32,159 bases of DNA, from the IMG/VR virus record IMGVR_UViG_3300035698_003453, positions 1 to 32,159 of that record, one strand, 5' to 3'. Within the stretch, counting starts at the first letter, position 1. Every line of letters starts with the position of its first letter. Made by a program: the position numbers and the translations under genes. The notes beneath the pieces were generated by a model. It saw nothing but the letters and a program-made list of their open reading frames with translations, was not told the origin of the DNA and did no database searches. The DNA comes from a virus. Positions 24,088 through 31,403 of the stretch are shown here, piece by piece.

Positions 24088-25301
24088 GGTATAGGCTTTT
24101 TTTTTACGGTTCTGGCTTCAGGTTCTGTTTCTGATGTGCTTATGTGGCTCTCGTCCCAGCCTTCGTATTCTTGGATTCCGAAACTGAAAATGCGGTTCAC
24201 TTCCGAGAACGGGACGCCCATGTCGAATAGAACTTTGGCTGTCTTACTCTTATCAAACAGCGCTTGTCTCATGGCTGGTACGTTTGAAGTATCATACCGT
24301 ATTTTTTCGCCTGGTTTTAATTCATCTCGAAAGGATAAATTCAGCGTATCGGCCATGTCGTCCAAGACAGGGATTACGGCCTGCAACCAATAGATAAGCT
24401 CGGACGCTTGAAAGTTGCTGTACGTTGCCCGTTCCGCAGTCACGTAGACCTCTGGCACGCTGAACACCAAACACAGTCTTGATATGTTCCCCTTTTGCGA
24501 CTGATTATAATCAAGCTCTGCGGGGGTCAATGACATTGGTTGGAACTTGGCTTCAGATCCTATTATCTTCAATTTCCTGGCGTTTAATGTGCCTGTGCTG
24601 ATCTCGTTTAACTTCTCCGATATGGCGTCTGTTTGATCCTGCGAAGTGAACTCCCTGGAAAAACTAACTATTCCGCTGGGAATGCAACTATTATCCATCT
24701 GAGCTTTTCCCCAGTCGCTCTGAGCATTGTCAATATCAACCACCTTACCAGCTGCCTGCAATGGTCCTATCCCTATCAACGGGTTGCTGGGGTCAAAGAA
24801 CCGGAAATGAACGACCTCTTCCGGTTCAAGATCCACCTTTCTTGACATATCGAGAGCGTAACCTTTTATCCATTCGTCTGAATTCGTTGACGGCATAACC
24901 GCCATCCGATCCGGTGAAATAGGCCAAATCTCTGCGGTTCGTCCCCCTGCCTTCACTTTCTTTAAATACGCATTCCCTGATAATTCAAGCCATGATATGA
25001 GCAATTCAAATACGTCTTGCCTTGACAGGTTAGGGTGCGGGGTCTTCATTAATTGGGTAATATTATGATTCTCAATGGTATCGCCGTTTGTGTCAACCAC
25101 ATCCCACGGTACGCTTGCCCCTGACTTCGTTATCATTTGGACCAACCGATATACAATCGGGTTGACCTTGTATCCTTCCTTTACGCTCTTTGCCACCGTG
25201 AACGTGGAGTAAATGGGCTGCCCCGATTTAATCTCGTATGAGCTGGACACAGAATAATTGCGCTTCTGGAACAGGGTCTTTATTCTTTGGGTTAGGGTCA
25301 T
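24045..25301 (-). CDS. Portal protein, HK97 type
   Basis: A 418-residue protein. The ATG at 25301 overlaps the methyltransferase stop by ATGA, which favours it over an upstream in-frame ATG at 25337. It matches the phage portal family: VNPIVYRLVQMITKSGASVPW, TPHPNLSRQDVFELLISWLELSGNAYL, EVVHFRFFDPSNPLIGIGPLQAA, LSRLCLVF-type segment and VPEVYV. Portals form the 12-mer ring through which DNA enters and leaves. The last about 17 residues lie downstream of an A9 run (24097-24105) and overlap the head morphogenesis frame. Confidence 0.94.
   Translation of the reverse strand: MTLTQRIKTLFQKRNYSVSSSYEIKSGQPIYSTFTVAKSVKEGYKVNPIVYRLVQMITKSGASVPWDVVDTNGDTIENHNITQLMKTPHPNLSRQDVFELLISWLELSGNAYLKKVKAGGRTAEIWPISPDRMAVMPSTNSDEWIKGYALDMSRKVDLEPEEVVHFRFFDPSNPLIGIGPLQAAGKVVDIDNAQSDWGKAQMDNSCIPSGIVSFSREFTSQDQTDAISEKLNEISTGTLNARKLKIIGSEAKFQPMSLTPAELDYNQSQKGNISRLCLVFSVPEVYVTAERATYSNFQASELIYWLQAVIPVLDDMADTLNLSFRDELKPGEKIRYDTSNVPAMRQALFDKSKTAKVLFDMGVPFSEVNRIFSFGIQEYEGWDESHISTSETEPEARTVKKKPIPWQQSEDRQLRMLK
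24097..24105 (-). promoter_or_regulatory. A9 slip run, possible -1 frameshift portal to head protein
   Basis: In the portal frame the run reads GTA-AAA-AAA-AAG. A -1 slip leads, with no stop between, through KAYT into the head morphogenesis protein. The new frame has a stop (TGA at 24120-24118) 12 nt before the run, so entry must be by slippage or by the weak TTG. A 9-versus-10 A miscount in assembly would give the same picture. Confidence 0.5.
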
Positions 25302-26476
25302 TGTAGTTTTGCCTTTTTGCCGGTGTAGTTCTCCCACCGTTTTACGATTACGTCACAATAATGGGGGTCAATTTCAATTCCGTAGCACTTCCGGTTTAGG
25401 TGTTCACATGCGATTAGGGTGCTGCCTGAACCGAGGAAGGTGTCTAGGATAATCCCAACAGAATGATTTCTTATCGCTTTCTCTGCCAAGGCTACAGGTT
25501 TTTGGGTCGGGTGGAGTTTGTTCACCCCGTCCTTATTTATATCCCATATCGTTGTTTCAGTGGTGGACCCTACGAAGTTTAACTTTTTGCCTTTCGGCTT
25601 CCAGTATAGGCATGGTTCGTGCTTTTGTTTATAGTTCGCATTCAAAGCACCATAGCCACCGTTCTTCACCCATATCAAGAGAGAATGAATATCGCCTACT
25701 AATTCAACAGCATCATATAGTTTTGACGCCTTAGTGCCAGCAAACCATACATAGCAAGGCCCGTTGCAATACTTTGCCATCACTGGGATTGCTGTTGTAT
25801 ATATGTCATCAGTGTGGTCGTTTTTTAATTTCTCACGCTGACCTTTCTTAACACCCTCATTGGTGAACTGGATGCCGCCATCGTAATCAACACCATACGG
25901 CGGATCAGTGAAAACCATGTCAGCCTTCACACCGTCCATCAGGCGTTCAACATCTTCCTTCTTGGTGCTATCACCACAAAGGACACGATGCTCACCCAAT
26001 AGCCACAAATCCCCCGGCTTCGTAACGGGCTCCTCCGGGACTTCCGGCACGGCGTCAGGGTCGGTCAGCCCCTCGGTGGGGTCGGACATAAGTCCGTCAA
26101 GATCCACATCCTCGAACCCCAAAAGCTCCAGATCAAAATCCAGCTCCGCCAAACCCTCAAGCTCTACTTTTAAAATATCGTCAAGCCAACCGCTGGCAAG
26201 ATTCAACTGATTATCCGCAATCCGGAACGCTTTCTTCTGTGCCTCTGTAAGCCCGTCAGCCCGTACACACGGCACGTCCTTCATCTTTAACAGCCTTGCC
26301 GCTTCGTACCTACCGTGACCTGCTATGATACCGTTCTCTTCGTCAAGCAGGATCGGAACCAGAAAGCCGAACTCTTTTATCGAGCTGGCTATTTTCTTGA
26401 CCTGGACCTCCGGATGTGCCTTTGCGTTGTTCTCGTAGGGTAGCAGGTCTTTTAATTTTATGGTTTCAATCTTCAT
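25298..26476 (-). CDS. ParB-domain DNA methyltransferase (N4/N6 type)
   Basis: A 392-residue fusion. Residues 1-95 are a ParB/Srx-like domain (LLPYENNAKAHPEVQVKKIASSIKEFGF; GHGRYEAARLL at 53-63). Residues about 155-390 are an amino-DNA methyltransferase with the catalytic DPPY (191-194) and SAM-binding FLGSGST (347-353) in the DPPY-first order of beta-class enzymes. Similar ParB-MTase fusions are frequent in phages next to terminase. It overlaps the terminase stop (ATGA) and the portal start (ATGA), so all three are translationally coupled. Likely role: modify phage DNA against host restriction or mark it for packaging (inference). No matching restriction nuclease is seen. Confidence 0.92.
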   Translation of the reverse strand: MKIETIKLKDLLPYENNAKAHPEVQVKKIASSIKEFGFLVPILLDEENGIIAGHGRYEAARLLKMKDVPCVRADGLTEAQKKAFRIADNQLNLASGWLDDILKVELEGLAELDFDLELLGFEDVDLDGLMSDPTEGLTDPDAVPEVPEEPVTKPGDLWLLGEHRVLCGDSTKKEDVERLMDGVKADMVFTDPPYGVDYDGGIQFTNEGVKKGQREKLKNDHTDDIYTTAIPVMAKYCNGPCYVWFAGTKASKLYDAVELVGDIHSLLIWVKNGGYGALNANYKQKHEPCLYWKPKGKKLNFVGSTTETTIWDINKDGVNKLHPTQKPVALAEKAIRNHSVGIILDTFLGSGSTLIACEHLNRKCYGIEIDPHYCDVIVKRWENYTGKKAKLQ

Positions 26477-27675
26477 GCGACAAATATCTCGCCCTGCACT
26501 TTAATAAGAGGCGAAGCCCCGTACCTAACGGCATCCCAAATGTGTTCCGATCCGTCTTTCAGCTTTGGTAAAACGTCCCCGGTCAGCCTGTCCACCTTGT
26601 AGCTCCAGTTCCGGGCCTCTTCGATAGTGTGCTTGCATCGGTCGTGAATAACGATCTTCTCGCATCCTCTGAGCCATGTCACACCATCCTCTACGCTACC
26701 GCCCCACTTGGATGCACCTTCCATTTTGAATCCGTTCCTGTTCATGTGGCTGATGGTTTCCGGTCTGGCACAGTCGGCCCGTATCATGTGATCCCTGGCC
26801 CCTGGTATCCGATCGAACATCTCCGGTGTGTCGTCTATATCAACCCCAACTCCGTATGTCTCATATTCGATCATAAGCCGCTTGCCGCCATGGTTGCCGG
26901 GTGCCATCCAAAACCTAACCAGAGTTGTTGGGTCATTGGCGAACCCCCAATCAGCCCCATAATACGGACCATCCCAATCTTCCGCAGGTTCAAAAACATC
27001 AACCATCCATTTCCCTTGCAGGACTTGAGCGTCTGAATGAGACCGGCACTCGCCATCCCAAACATGAGCAGCACGTTCCGGATCCACCCGCCACAAATAG
27101 TCCTTTTCCTTTTTAAGCTCTTCGGGAAACCAGTGATTATCTTTCCAAGTGGTTTTTTTAACGATTGAATTGGGAGGTGGGTTTTTAACGAACCTTCGAT
27201 ATGTTGGGTCGGATTCTTGGTCGGGGTTGAATGTGATCCATATTTGTGACCCTGGATTTCGGATAGTCGGGATAAGAACGTCCCATGATTCTTCTGATAC
27301 TTTTTCAGCTTCCTCGATCCAGGCAAAATCAATTCCCTCCATAGATTTGATCTTTGTGATATTGTGCCTGAGACCTTCAAACAAGAAGATGGAACCAGTC
27401 TGGGAAACGATTTCGTGTCTTTTGATTTGATACCCGAAAGATAATCCGAGTGTTTCGATTTGGTCGGATAATAGTCTGTGGACTGAATCTCTGATACTTT
27501 GCTGGAACTCCCTGGCGCACAAGATCCTGACCTTTCGAGACAGGCCGATTGACAGCAAGGCTCTTGCAGCGGCCCACGATCTTCCACCGCCCCTACCGCC
27601 GTAATAGATTTTATATCTTGCCTCTGTCCCAAGAAGATCCTTAAAAACCGTTGGTTGCTCAATCTGCATCGACAT
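26473..27675 (-). CDS. Terminase large subunit
   Basis: A 400-residue packaging motor. The ATPase part has a Walker A-like GGRGGGRS (26-33), Walker B AWIEEAE (118-124) and motif III ITFNPD (146-151). The nuclease domain shows the three usual acidic points: D242 in ADWG, D301 in RADC and D381 in IWDAVRYG. It is PBSX/SPP1-like in overall layout. It overlaps the small terminase end by 17 nt. No clear Shine-Dalgarno lies next to the ATG, so coupling to the upstream gene is likely. Confidence 0.95.
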   Translation of the reverse strand: MSMQIEQPTVFKDLLGTEARYKIYYGGRGGGRSWAAARALLSIGLSRKVRILCAREFQQSIRDSVHRLLSDQIETLGLSFGYQIKRHEIVSQTGSIFLFEGLRHNITKIKSMEGIDFAWIEEAEKVSEESWDVLIPTIRNPGSQIWITFNPDQESDPTYRRFVKNPPPNSIVKKTTWKDNHWFPEELKKEKDYLWRVDPERAAHVWDGECRSHSDAQVLQGKWMVDVFEPAEDWDGPYYGADWGFANDPTTLVRFWMAPGNHGGKRLMIEYETYGVGVDIDDTPEMFDRIPGARDHMIRADCARPETISHMNRNGFKMEGASKWGGSVEDGVTWLRGCEKIVIHDRCKHTIEEARNWSYKVDRLTGDVLPKLKDGSEHIWDAVRYGASPLIKVQGEIFVA

Positions 27676-28000
27676 ACTTGATAGTGAGGCATCCTTTCAG
27701 CGGCCCCCCATCGGGTCCGGTTTGCTCTTCCCGCTTGACGTATCCACGGTGTTTGCCGATCCGTTCAAGGTAAAACGTGATTGCTGACAGCTCTTCGTCT
27801 TTTATTTTTTTGAGTAGTTTGGATTCTGCGAAGTCAAGATGTGACTCCCTGATTGCGTGGTATGCTTTGCCGATCTTATCATTGCGCTTGATGCGTTTCT
27901 CAATACACTGGTAGGTAACGCCCAACGCTCTGGCTGTTTCGGTAATAAACCCAGCGTTTGCTCTTAGTCCATCTACGACCTGTTTGTCAGATAATGCCAT
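27659..28000 (-). CDS. Terminase small subunit-like DNA-binding protein
   Basis: A 113-residue protein immediately before the large terminase. Residues about 5-40 form a helix-turn-helix (KQVVDGLRANAGFITETARALGVTYQCIEKRIK). The helical second part (FAESKLLKKIKDEELSAITFYLERIG) fits the small terminase oligomer region; the end YVKREEQTGPDGGPLK is a phrase common in this family. It should recognise the packaging site. The ATG at 28000 lacks an obvious ribosome site (A/T-rich leader). Confidence 0.85.
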   Translation of the reverse strand: MALSDKQVVDGLRANAGFITETARALGVTYQCIEKRIKRNDKIGKAYHAIRESHLDFAESKLLKKIKDEELSAITFYLERIGKHRGYVKREEQTGPDGGPLKGCLTIKYVDAD

Positions 28001-28228
28001 ATTTTAAACATTTCGTACTCAAAAGTATTAGGGAACCTGCTGATCTGCTTGATTTTTTGAGTATGAGTGTCAGATACTTTGGCTCCGTTATATTTACCCG
28101 TATTCTATTGAGATTGAGTTGTCAAGTCTATTTTTTTCATTTATTTTATTTTTATTTCATTATTTACTTGACATTCTTTATTTAATGGCTTATCTTATAT
28201 CTAACATCAACTCAAACAGGGGGACAAC
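28001..28228. promoter_or_regulatory. AT-rich divergent control region
   Basis: A 228-nt non-coding stretch between the packaging operon (minus) and a small plus-strand operon. It holds a minus-strand TTGACA (28125-28120) without a good -10 at 17 bp, and a plus-strand promoter at 28168-28196. An almost pure T-rich stretch lies between them. Nearer the terminase gene are inverted arms TACTCAAAA (28016-28024) and TTTTGAGTA (28055-28063), and AAAGTAT/ATACTTT (28022-28028, 28074-28080), which could be repressor sites. Confidence 0.5.
28168..28196 (+). promoter_or_regulatory. Sigma70-type promoter of the plus-strand operon
   Basis: A perfect TTGACA (28168-28173), a 17-bp spacer and TATCTT (28191-28196) lie 33 nt before the first plus-strand ATG. 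Confidence 0.65.
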
Positions 28229-28498
28229 ATGACCAATCAAGAGATAAAAAAAGCGATCAAAGAAGAGTTCGATGCCTTCACCCAAAATAACATGATGGAT
28301 ATCGCCACCGAGTACATCATGTCCTTGGACTCAATCGAGTTCTGGACCCATGAAGCCGCCCCGTATATCGGGAACGCGATTGGCCTGGTAATGGAATTAG
28401 CCGGTAATGGAATTTTGATCGAAGGTTCTACCGGGGACAAAATAGCCACGATGTCACAAGAAACTGGAGAAATTGAAGTAACCATCCGAACGATTTAA
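28229..28498 (+). CDS. Small acidic protein of the plus-strand operon
   Basis: An 89-residue protein with AGGGGG ahead of its ATG and a promoter upstream. It is acidic and mostly helical (NQEIKKAIKEEFDAFTQNNMMDIATEYIM). A middle stretch (YIGNAIGLVMELAGNGILI) is hydrophobic but not clearly a membrane segment, and the end is beta-type (GEIEVTIRTI). No recognised domain. It is the only gene group transcribed against the rest of the window. Likely an early accessory or host-takeover gene (inference). Confidence 0.7.
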   Translation: MTNQEIKKAIKEEFDAFTQNNMMDIATEYIMSLDSIEFWTHEAAPYIGNAIGLVMELAGNGILIEGSTGDKIATMSQETGEIEVTIRTI

Positions 28499-28509
28499 AC
28501 ACCCACCCA

Positions 28510-28523
28510 CCCCCGCAAGGGGC
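28510..28523 (+). repeat. C-rich hairpin before second plus-strand gene
   Basis: CCCC, a GCAA tetraloop and GGGG (28511-28522) follow a C-rich stretch and end 3 nt before the AAGGAG ribosome site of the next gene. Confidence 0.45.
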
Positions 28524-28535
28524 AAGGAGCCAAAA

Positions 28536-28787
28536 ATGACAACATTACGGGACAGATGGGAACGTGGAGAAATTGGGTTGCTGCAAATCGGGATATACAT
28601 GACCGACGAAGAAAGGACCGCCACATTCAAAGAAGATACCAATGGATATTGCAGCCAAAATGACGGAAATTGTGGAACGTGCAGCCTCGTGAATTACGGC
28701 ATAGATTGCCACAATAGGGGCATGAGAACAAACGCTGAAGCGATTAACAACCCATACCCTCCAGATACTTCGATAGATTACGATTAG
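28536..28787 (+). CDS. Cys-containing small protein of the plus-strand operon
   Basis: An 83-residue protein with AAGGAG about 7 nt before its ATG. It has a central Cys cluster (C-x6-C-x2-C-x8-C in GYCSQNDGNCGTCSLVNYGIDC), which could bind zinc or form a small Fe-S site. The first 35 residues look helical and charged. A second Cys-rich small protein lies on the other strand at 29061-29312, but they are not obviously homologous. Function unknown. Confidence 0.7.
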   Translation: MTTLRDRWERGEIGLLQIGIYMTDEERTATFKEDTNGYCSQNDGNCGTCSLVNYGIDCHNRGMRTNAEAINNPYPPDTSIDYD

Positions 28788-28807
28788 CCCCTTAACCCCC
28801 GCACACC

Positions 28808-28824
28808 CCCGGCCAAGCGCCGGG
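28808..28824 (+). repeat. C-rich hairpin before third plus-strand gene
   Basis: CCCGGC (28808-28813) pairs perfectly with GCCGGG (28819-28824) across a 5-nt loop, after a C-rich stretch. It ends 2-3 nt before the AAAGGAG of the 44-residue gene. Confidence 0.5.
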
Positions 28825-28839
28825 AAAGGAGATTGAAAA

Positions 28840-28974
28840 ATGGAGATAACGATCAACGTCCAGCACATAGACGAGAAGACCTGGCGCAAGGTGAAAGCCG
28901 CCGCAATGATCGAAGGCATCAAGGTCGGTGAGATGCTGACCCAAATCCTCAAAGCGCACTTCGATAAAGATTAA
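28840..28974 (+). CDS. 44-residue helical protein, possible ribbon-helix-helix
   Basis: The ATG at 28840 has AAAGGAG upstream and encodes 44 residues: MEITINVQHIDEKTWRKVKAA, then a second helix (MIEGIKVGEMLTQILKAHF) and KD at the end. A short beta strand followed by two helices with a Gly-containing turn is the layout of ribbon-helix-helix DNA-binding proteins such as Arc. It is the third gene in the plus-strand operon. It could regulate its own operon or the divergent packaging genes (inference). Confidence 0.7.
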   Translation: MEITINVQHIDEKTWRKVKAAAMIEGIKVGEMLTQILKAHFDKD

Positions 28975-28983
28975 TCCCCCACC

Positions 28984-29004
28984 GCCCCGGTGTTAAGCCG
29001 GGGC
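28984..29004 (+). terminator. Hairpin at the end of the plus-strand operon
   Basis: GCCCCGG pairs with CCGGGGC over 7 bp across a 7-nt loop, 9 nt after the stop of the 44-residue gene and between convergent genes. There is no U run on either strand, so termination is uncertain; it may be a stabilising 3' end. Confidence 0.4.
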
Positions 29005-29060
29005 GTTACTCCAGCGTCTACTTTCACCTGTTTCACGCTTGCCGCGCACTCACGTTGCTA

Positions 29061-29312
29061 TCAGTCCCCCGTGTGTGGACAAATCATGTTAGAAACGAAC
29101 ATATCATTCCCGCAATAATGATCCTGCACGTTAAAATCGTTTCTCTTGATATCCACCAGCTTCCCGTTTGGTTCCGGGTTCCTGCTCCAGTAGAATGCTT
29201 CCACGAAACACACGCAATCCTTACGGCAAATCCCGGGTATCATCGGACAGAACCAATCGGGGCTAACCTTATGCAATTTTTCCACTTCCTTCTCTGCTTC
29301 TGTTTTTGTCAT
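29061..29312 (-). CDS. Small Cys-rich phage protein
   Basis: An 83-residue protein. The ATG at 29312 is preferred, with GGGTG upstream and a start just after the previous stop; an in-frame ATG at 29405 would run through the coding end of the HTH-like gene. The Cys pattern WFCPMIPGICRKDCVCF plus two later Cys (YCGND, ICPHTGD) suggests metal binding. CP...C..DC-type short proteins are common in phage early regions, but their function is unknown. Last in the early minus-strand operon. Confidence 0.7.
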   Translation of the reverse strand: MTKTEAEKEVEKLHKVSPDWFCPMIPGICRKDCVCFVEAFYWSRNPEPNGKLVDIKRNDFNVQDHYCGNDMFVSNMICPHTGD

Positions 29313-29316
29313 GTTT

Positions 29317-29706
29317 TCACCCACAAACCGGCCCCGGTTTACATTTCCTGTACCCCAGACCAGCCCGGGCCACCAGCTTCCGCGCCCAGCCTTCGGTACA
29401 ACCAAGCGCGCGCACGATTTCTATCATCGTCATTGTTGCCACTACACTTGCCGGGATTGCCCGTAATTTAGTTAATACCTGAGACTTCAATGCCACTGCA
29501 TGCCTCCGTTCGATGCCTTCTTTATCCATCCGATCTGCAATGGCGGCCCACGACACTCCAATCAGCGCATCCATAGTCCTGATGTTATTGGTTTCGGCAT
29601 ATAGTTTAGTTAGCATTTCCTTGGAGTTTTGGTACTCCGTTCCTTTGATCCGGTTGTAGCTGTCTACAATATCATCCCAGTCGATGGCATTATACCTATT
29701 CCCCAT
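29317..29706 (-). CDS. HTH-like regulatory protein (uncertain)
   Basis: A 129-residue protein with GGAGG before an ATG that overlaps the previous stop by one base (TAATG). The C-terminal part (IEIVRALGCTEGWARKLVARAGL) looks like a helix-turn-helix of the kind in phage transcription factors. The first 60 residues (DIVDSYNRIKGTEYQNSKEMLTKLYAET) are helical and may form a second DNA-binding or dimer unit. Being late in the early operon could mean a late-gene activator (inference). Confidence 0.6.
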   Translation of the reverse strand: MGNRYNAIDWDDIVDSYNRIKGTEYQNSKEMLTKLYAETNNIRTMDALIGVSWAAIADRMDKEGIERRHAVALKSQVLTKLRAIPASVVATMTMIEIVRALGCTEGWARKLVARAGLGYRKCKPGPVCG

Positions 29707-30002
29707 TATTCATCCTCCTCCCACAGCGCTATGGTTATGATTGCGTACACAGCGAGGTCACTTAACGTATCCTCGATGCTTTCATCTTTGATTTCGCAAT
29801 CCCCATCCTTCTCCACCAGGGAGATCACCCGGGACCACTTATCCGACATCCGGATAAGACTGCCTTTCCACGCGGGTACTCCGAACTGAGTACACTTTCG
29901 GAAATTGCTTAACGGCCCCGTGCCTCCGGCATAATCGGAGTCTTTTGCTTCGTGGAGTTCTTTCAGTTCGTCGAATATTTCCAACACTCGTTTACTTGCC
30001 AT
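29706..30002 (-). CDS. MazG/DUF1599-like nucleotide-metabolism protein
   Basis: A 98-residue all-helical protein. The motif AKDSDYAGGTGPLSNFRKC (about 19-37) and the later IEDTLSDLAVYAIITIALWEE resemble the DUF1599/Nmad-type proteins and all-alpha NTP-pyrophosphatases, where acidic residues bind Mg-nucleotide. If active it could hydrolyse or sense nucleotides during phage replication or DNA modification. A GGGG ribosome site precedes the ATG. The call is at fold level. Confidence 0.65.
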   Translation of the reverse strand: MASKRVLEIFDELKELHEAKDSDYAGGTGPLSNFRKCTQFGVPAWKGSLIRMSDKWSRVISLVEKDGDCEIKDESIEDTLSDLAVYAIITIALWEEDE

Positions 30003-30026
30003 TTGGTTGCCCCTTTCTTGCTTGTT

Positions 30027-30446
30027 TCATGCAATACCCAATAACTTGATATGAGTGGCTGCTACCTCTCCCACTTCTGTCCACCGTTTCTTGGCTGTTA
30101 GAACTATTATCTGAGAGTCATCCTTATACGCCTCACCGTTAAGGCAATCACATACGAACTTCACGCAATTATCCACATCAGGCTTCTTGACATGGAACTC
30201 CGGGGCAGACGGTTTCAGCTTATTAGCATTTTTGCCTGTCCCGAAATGGGACTTCGGTCGGTCGAATACGAAATTACACCCCATGAAGACGGCACCCTCT
30301 TCCATCTCCGTGATATGCGACCGCGCGGTCAGAATCCATTTGCCTTCCTCGGTTTCCTGTGAGTTATACGTCCCCACGAACTTGCCACGCCTTACGAATC
30401 TGGGTCTTGCCTTACTGATGGGCTTGCCGGGGATCGTTATGTTCAT
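30027..30446 (-). CDS. rusA: RusA-family Holliday junction resolvase
   Basis: A 139-residue nuclease. MNITIPGKPISKARPRF is the family start, and KKPDVDNCVKFVCDCLNG...YKDD carries the catalytic aspartates (about D90, D92, D110). The normal length is about 120-140. RusA cuts four-way DNA junctions to prepare concatemers for packaging. Its ATG overlaps the previous stop (ATGA), with GAGG just upstream. Confidence 0.93.
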   Translation of the reverse strand: MNITIPGKPISKARPRFVRRGKFVGTYNSQETEEGKWILTARSHITEMEEGAVFMGCNFVFDRPKSHFGTGKNANKLKPSAPEFHVKKPDVDNCVKFVCDCLNGEAYKDDSQIIVLTAKKRWTEVGEVAATHIKLLGIA

Positions 30447-30667
30447 TTCTCTGCCTCATTCTTCGGGAACCTCTTCTGCTTTAACTCATCCCAAATCGCC
30501 TGTGCTAACTTGGCTCCCTCTTTGCGAGCACATCCTAAGCACCAATCTTTCTCGGCATCAAGATCAATGCTTATACTCCCATTAGATGTTTTGTGGTCAA
30601 ACATGATATGGTTGCTAGCCCCTTCTATTATTTCTTTACATTGGTCACAGACCTGTACACTTGCCAT
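30443..30667 (-). CDS. CxxC zinc-ribbon small protein
   Basis: A 74-residue protein whose ATG at 30667 follows AAGGGGGAG; an in-frame ATG at 30814 would overlap the preceding gene and lacks this site. Two CxxC pairs (CDQC at 7-10; CLGC near 43-46) should bind one zinc. The C-terminus is helical and basic (AIWDELKQKRFPKNEAEK). Coupled to rusA by ATGA. May be a small nucleic-acid binding cofactor; function unknown. Confidence 0.75.
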   Translation of the reverse strand: MASVQVCDQCKEIIEGASNHIMFDHKTSNGSISIDLDAEKDWCLGCARKEGAKLAQAIWDELKQKRFPKNEAEK

Positions 30668-30668
30668 T

Positions 30669-31403
30669 TTACTCCCCCTTTTGTTTTTGTAATTCAACCG
30701 AAATATTCCTACATGCCTTGATGATATTATTACATGCTTCAACCCGCCTGTTGTCGTTATCCAGCGTTTCCAGGTAGTCAACAATCGCATCAAGAAATGA
30801 ATCAACCTTACCACCGTCTGATAATCTTATTTTATCTTTCCAATCACTTCGTTCCTGTTCTTTCACCATAATCGTCTCGGTTACTTTCTTCAGTGCCTCC
30901 GAAAAGAAACTTGTTGACTCTTGCTTCTCTGCCCTTTTCTTTTTGTTTACCTCTCGTTCCTGCCCAAGTGCTTCTATCCTTTCTTTCTGTTTTTCTAACC
31001 CATCATTATCTTTCTTCAGTCTGTAATCGAGTTTCCTGTCCCACCCATCAGGTTTAACCTTTGTCTTTCTGTATTCGGATATAAGCGACCTGGCTCGTTC
31101 TTCTTCGTCCATCTTTTCATGCTTCTTAATGTTTTCAATCTGCAGATATGCGTCTTGCAAATTACCGACATTCGGTAATTTGCTATTGTACTTAAAAAGG
31201 TTCATATAAGAGTCTGCCGAACTTCTCCCAAGGTCGAAATTAGATTCCAGCCACGGCATGAAATTCCCATGTCCTAAGAACAATTTTTGCTCCGTAAGCA
31301 ATTCACCGACCCTAATAGCCTTTTTAACACTCATTTTTAGCGACTGGTTAAGCCATTCCAGCTCTTCCCTAATCTCTTCCGTTCTATCTGTCATTAACTG
31401 CAT
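30669..31403 (-). CDS. DUF3102-like protein, coiled coil
   Basis: A 244-residue protein. The ATG at 31403 has GGAGG 6 nt upstream, inside the end of the antirepressor gene. Residues 5-75 match DUF3102: NQSLKMSVKKAIRVGELLTEQKLFLGHGNFMPWLESNFDLGRSSADSYMNLFKYNSKL. This ParB/HTH-like family is common in phages and plasmids. A Lys/Glu-rich coiled coil follows (about 85-200). Probably DNA binding with a regulatory or partition-type role; the precise function is unknown. Confidence 0.8.
   Translation of the reverse strand: MQLMTDRTEEIREELEWLNQSLKMSVKKAIRVGELLTEQKLFLGHGNFMPWLESNFDLGRSSADSYMNLFKYNSKLPNVGNLQDAYLQIENIKKHEKMDEEERARSLISEYRKTKVKPDGWDRKLDYRLKKDNDGLEKQKERIEALGQEREVNKKKRAEKQESTSFFSEALKKVTETIMVKEQERSDWKDKIRLSDGGKVDSFLDAIVDYLETLDNDNRRVEACNNIIKACRNISVELQKQKGE

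Noticed and set aside
26871-27692. Long alternative minus-strand frame (273 codons) inside terminase
   Set aside because: It overlaps the large terminase almost fully in another frame, has no recognisable motifs, and the terminase frame carries all catalytic residues.
28097-28125. Minus-strand promoter for terminase using TTGACA at 28125-28120
   Set aside because: At a 17-bp spacing the -10 would be TACGGG, a poor match; kept only as part of the control region description.
28237-28485. Minus-strand frame opposite the first plus-strand gene
   Set aside because: The plus strand has a promoter, a strong ribosome site and a regular operon layout; the minus frame has none.
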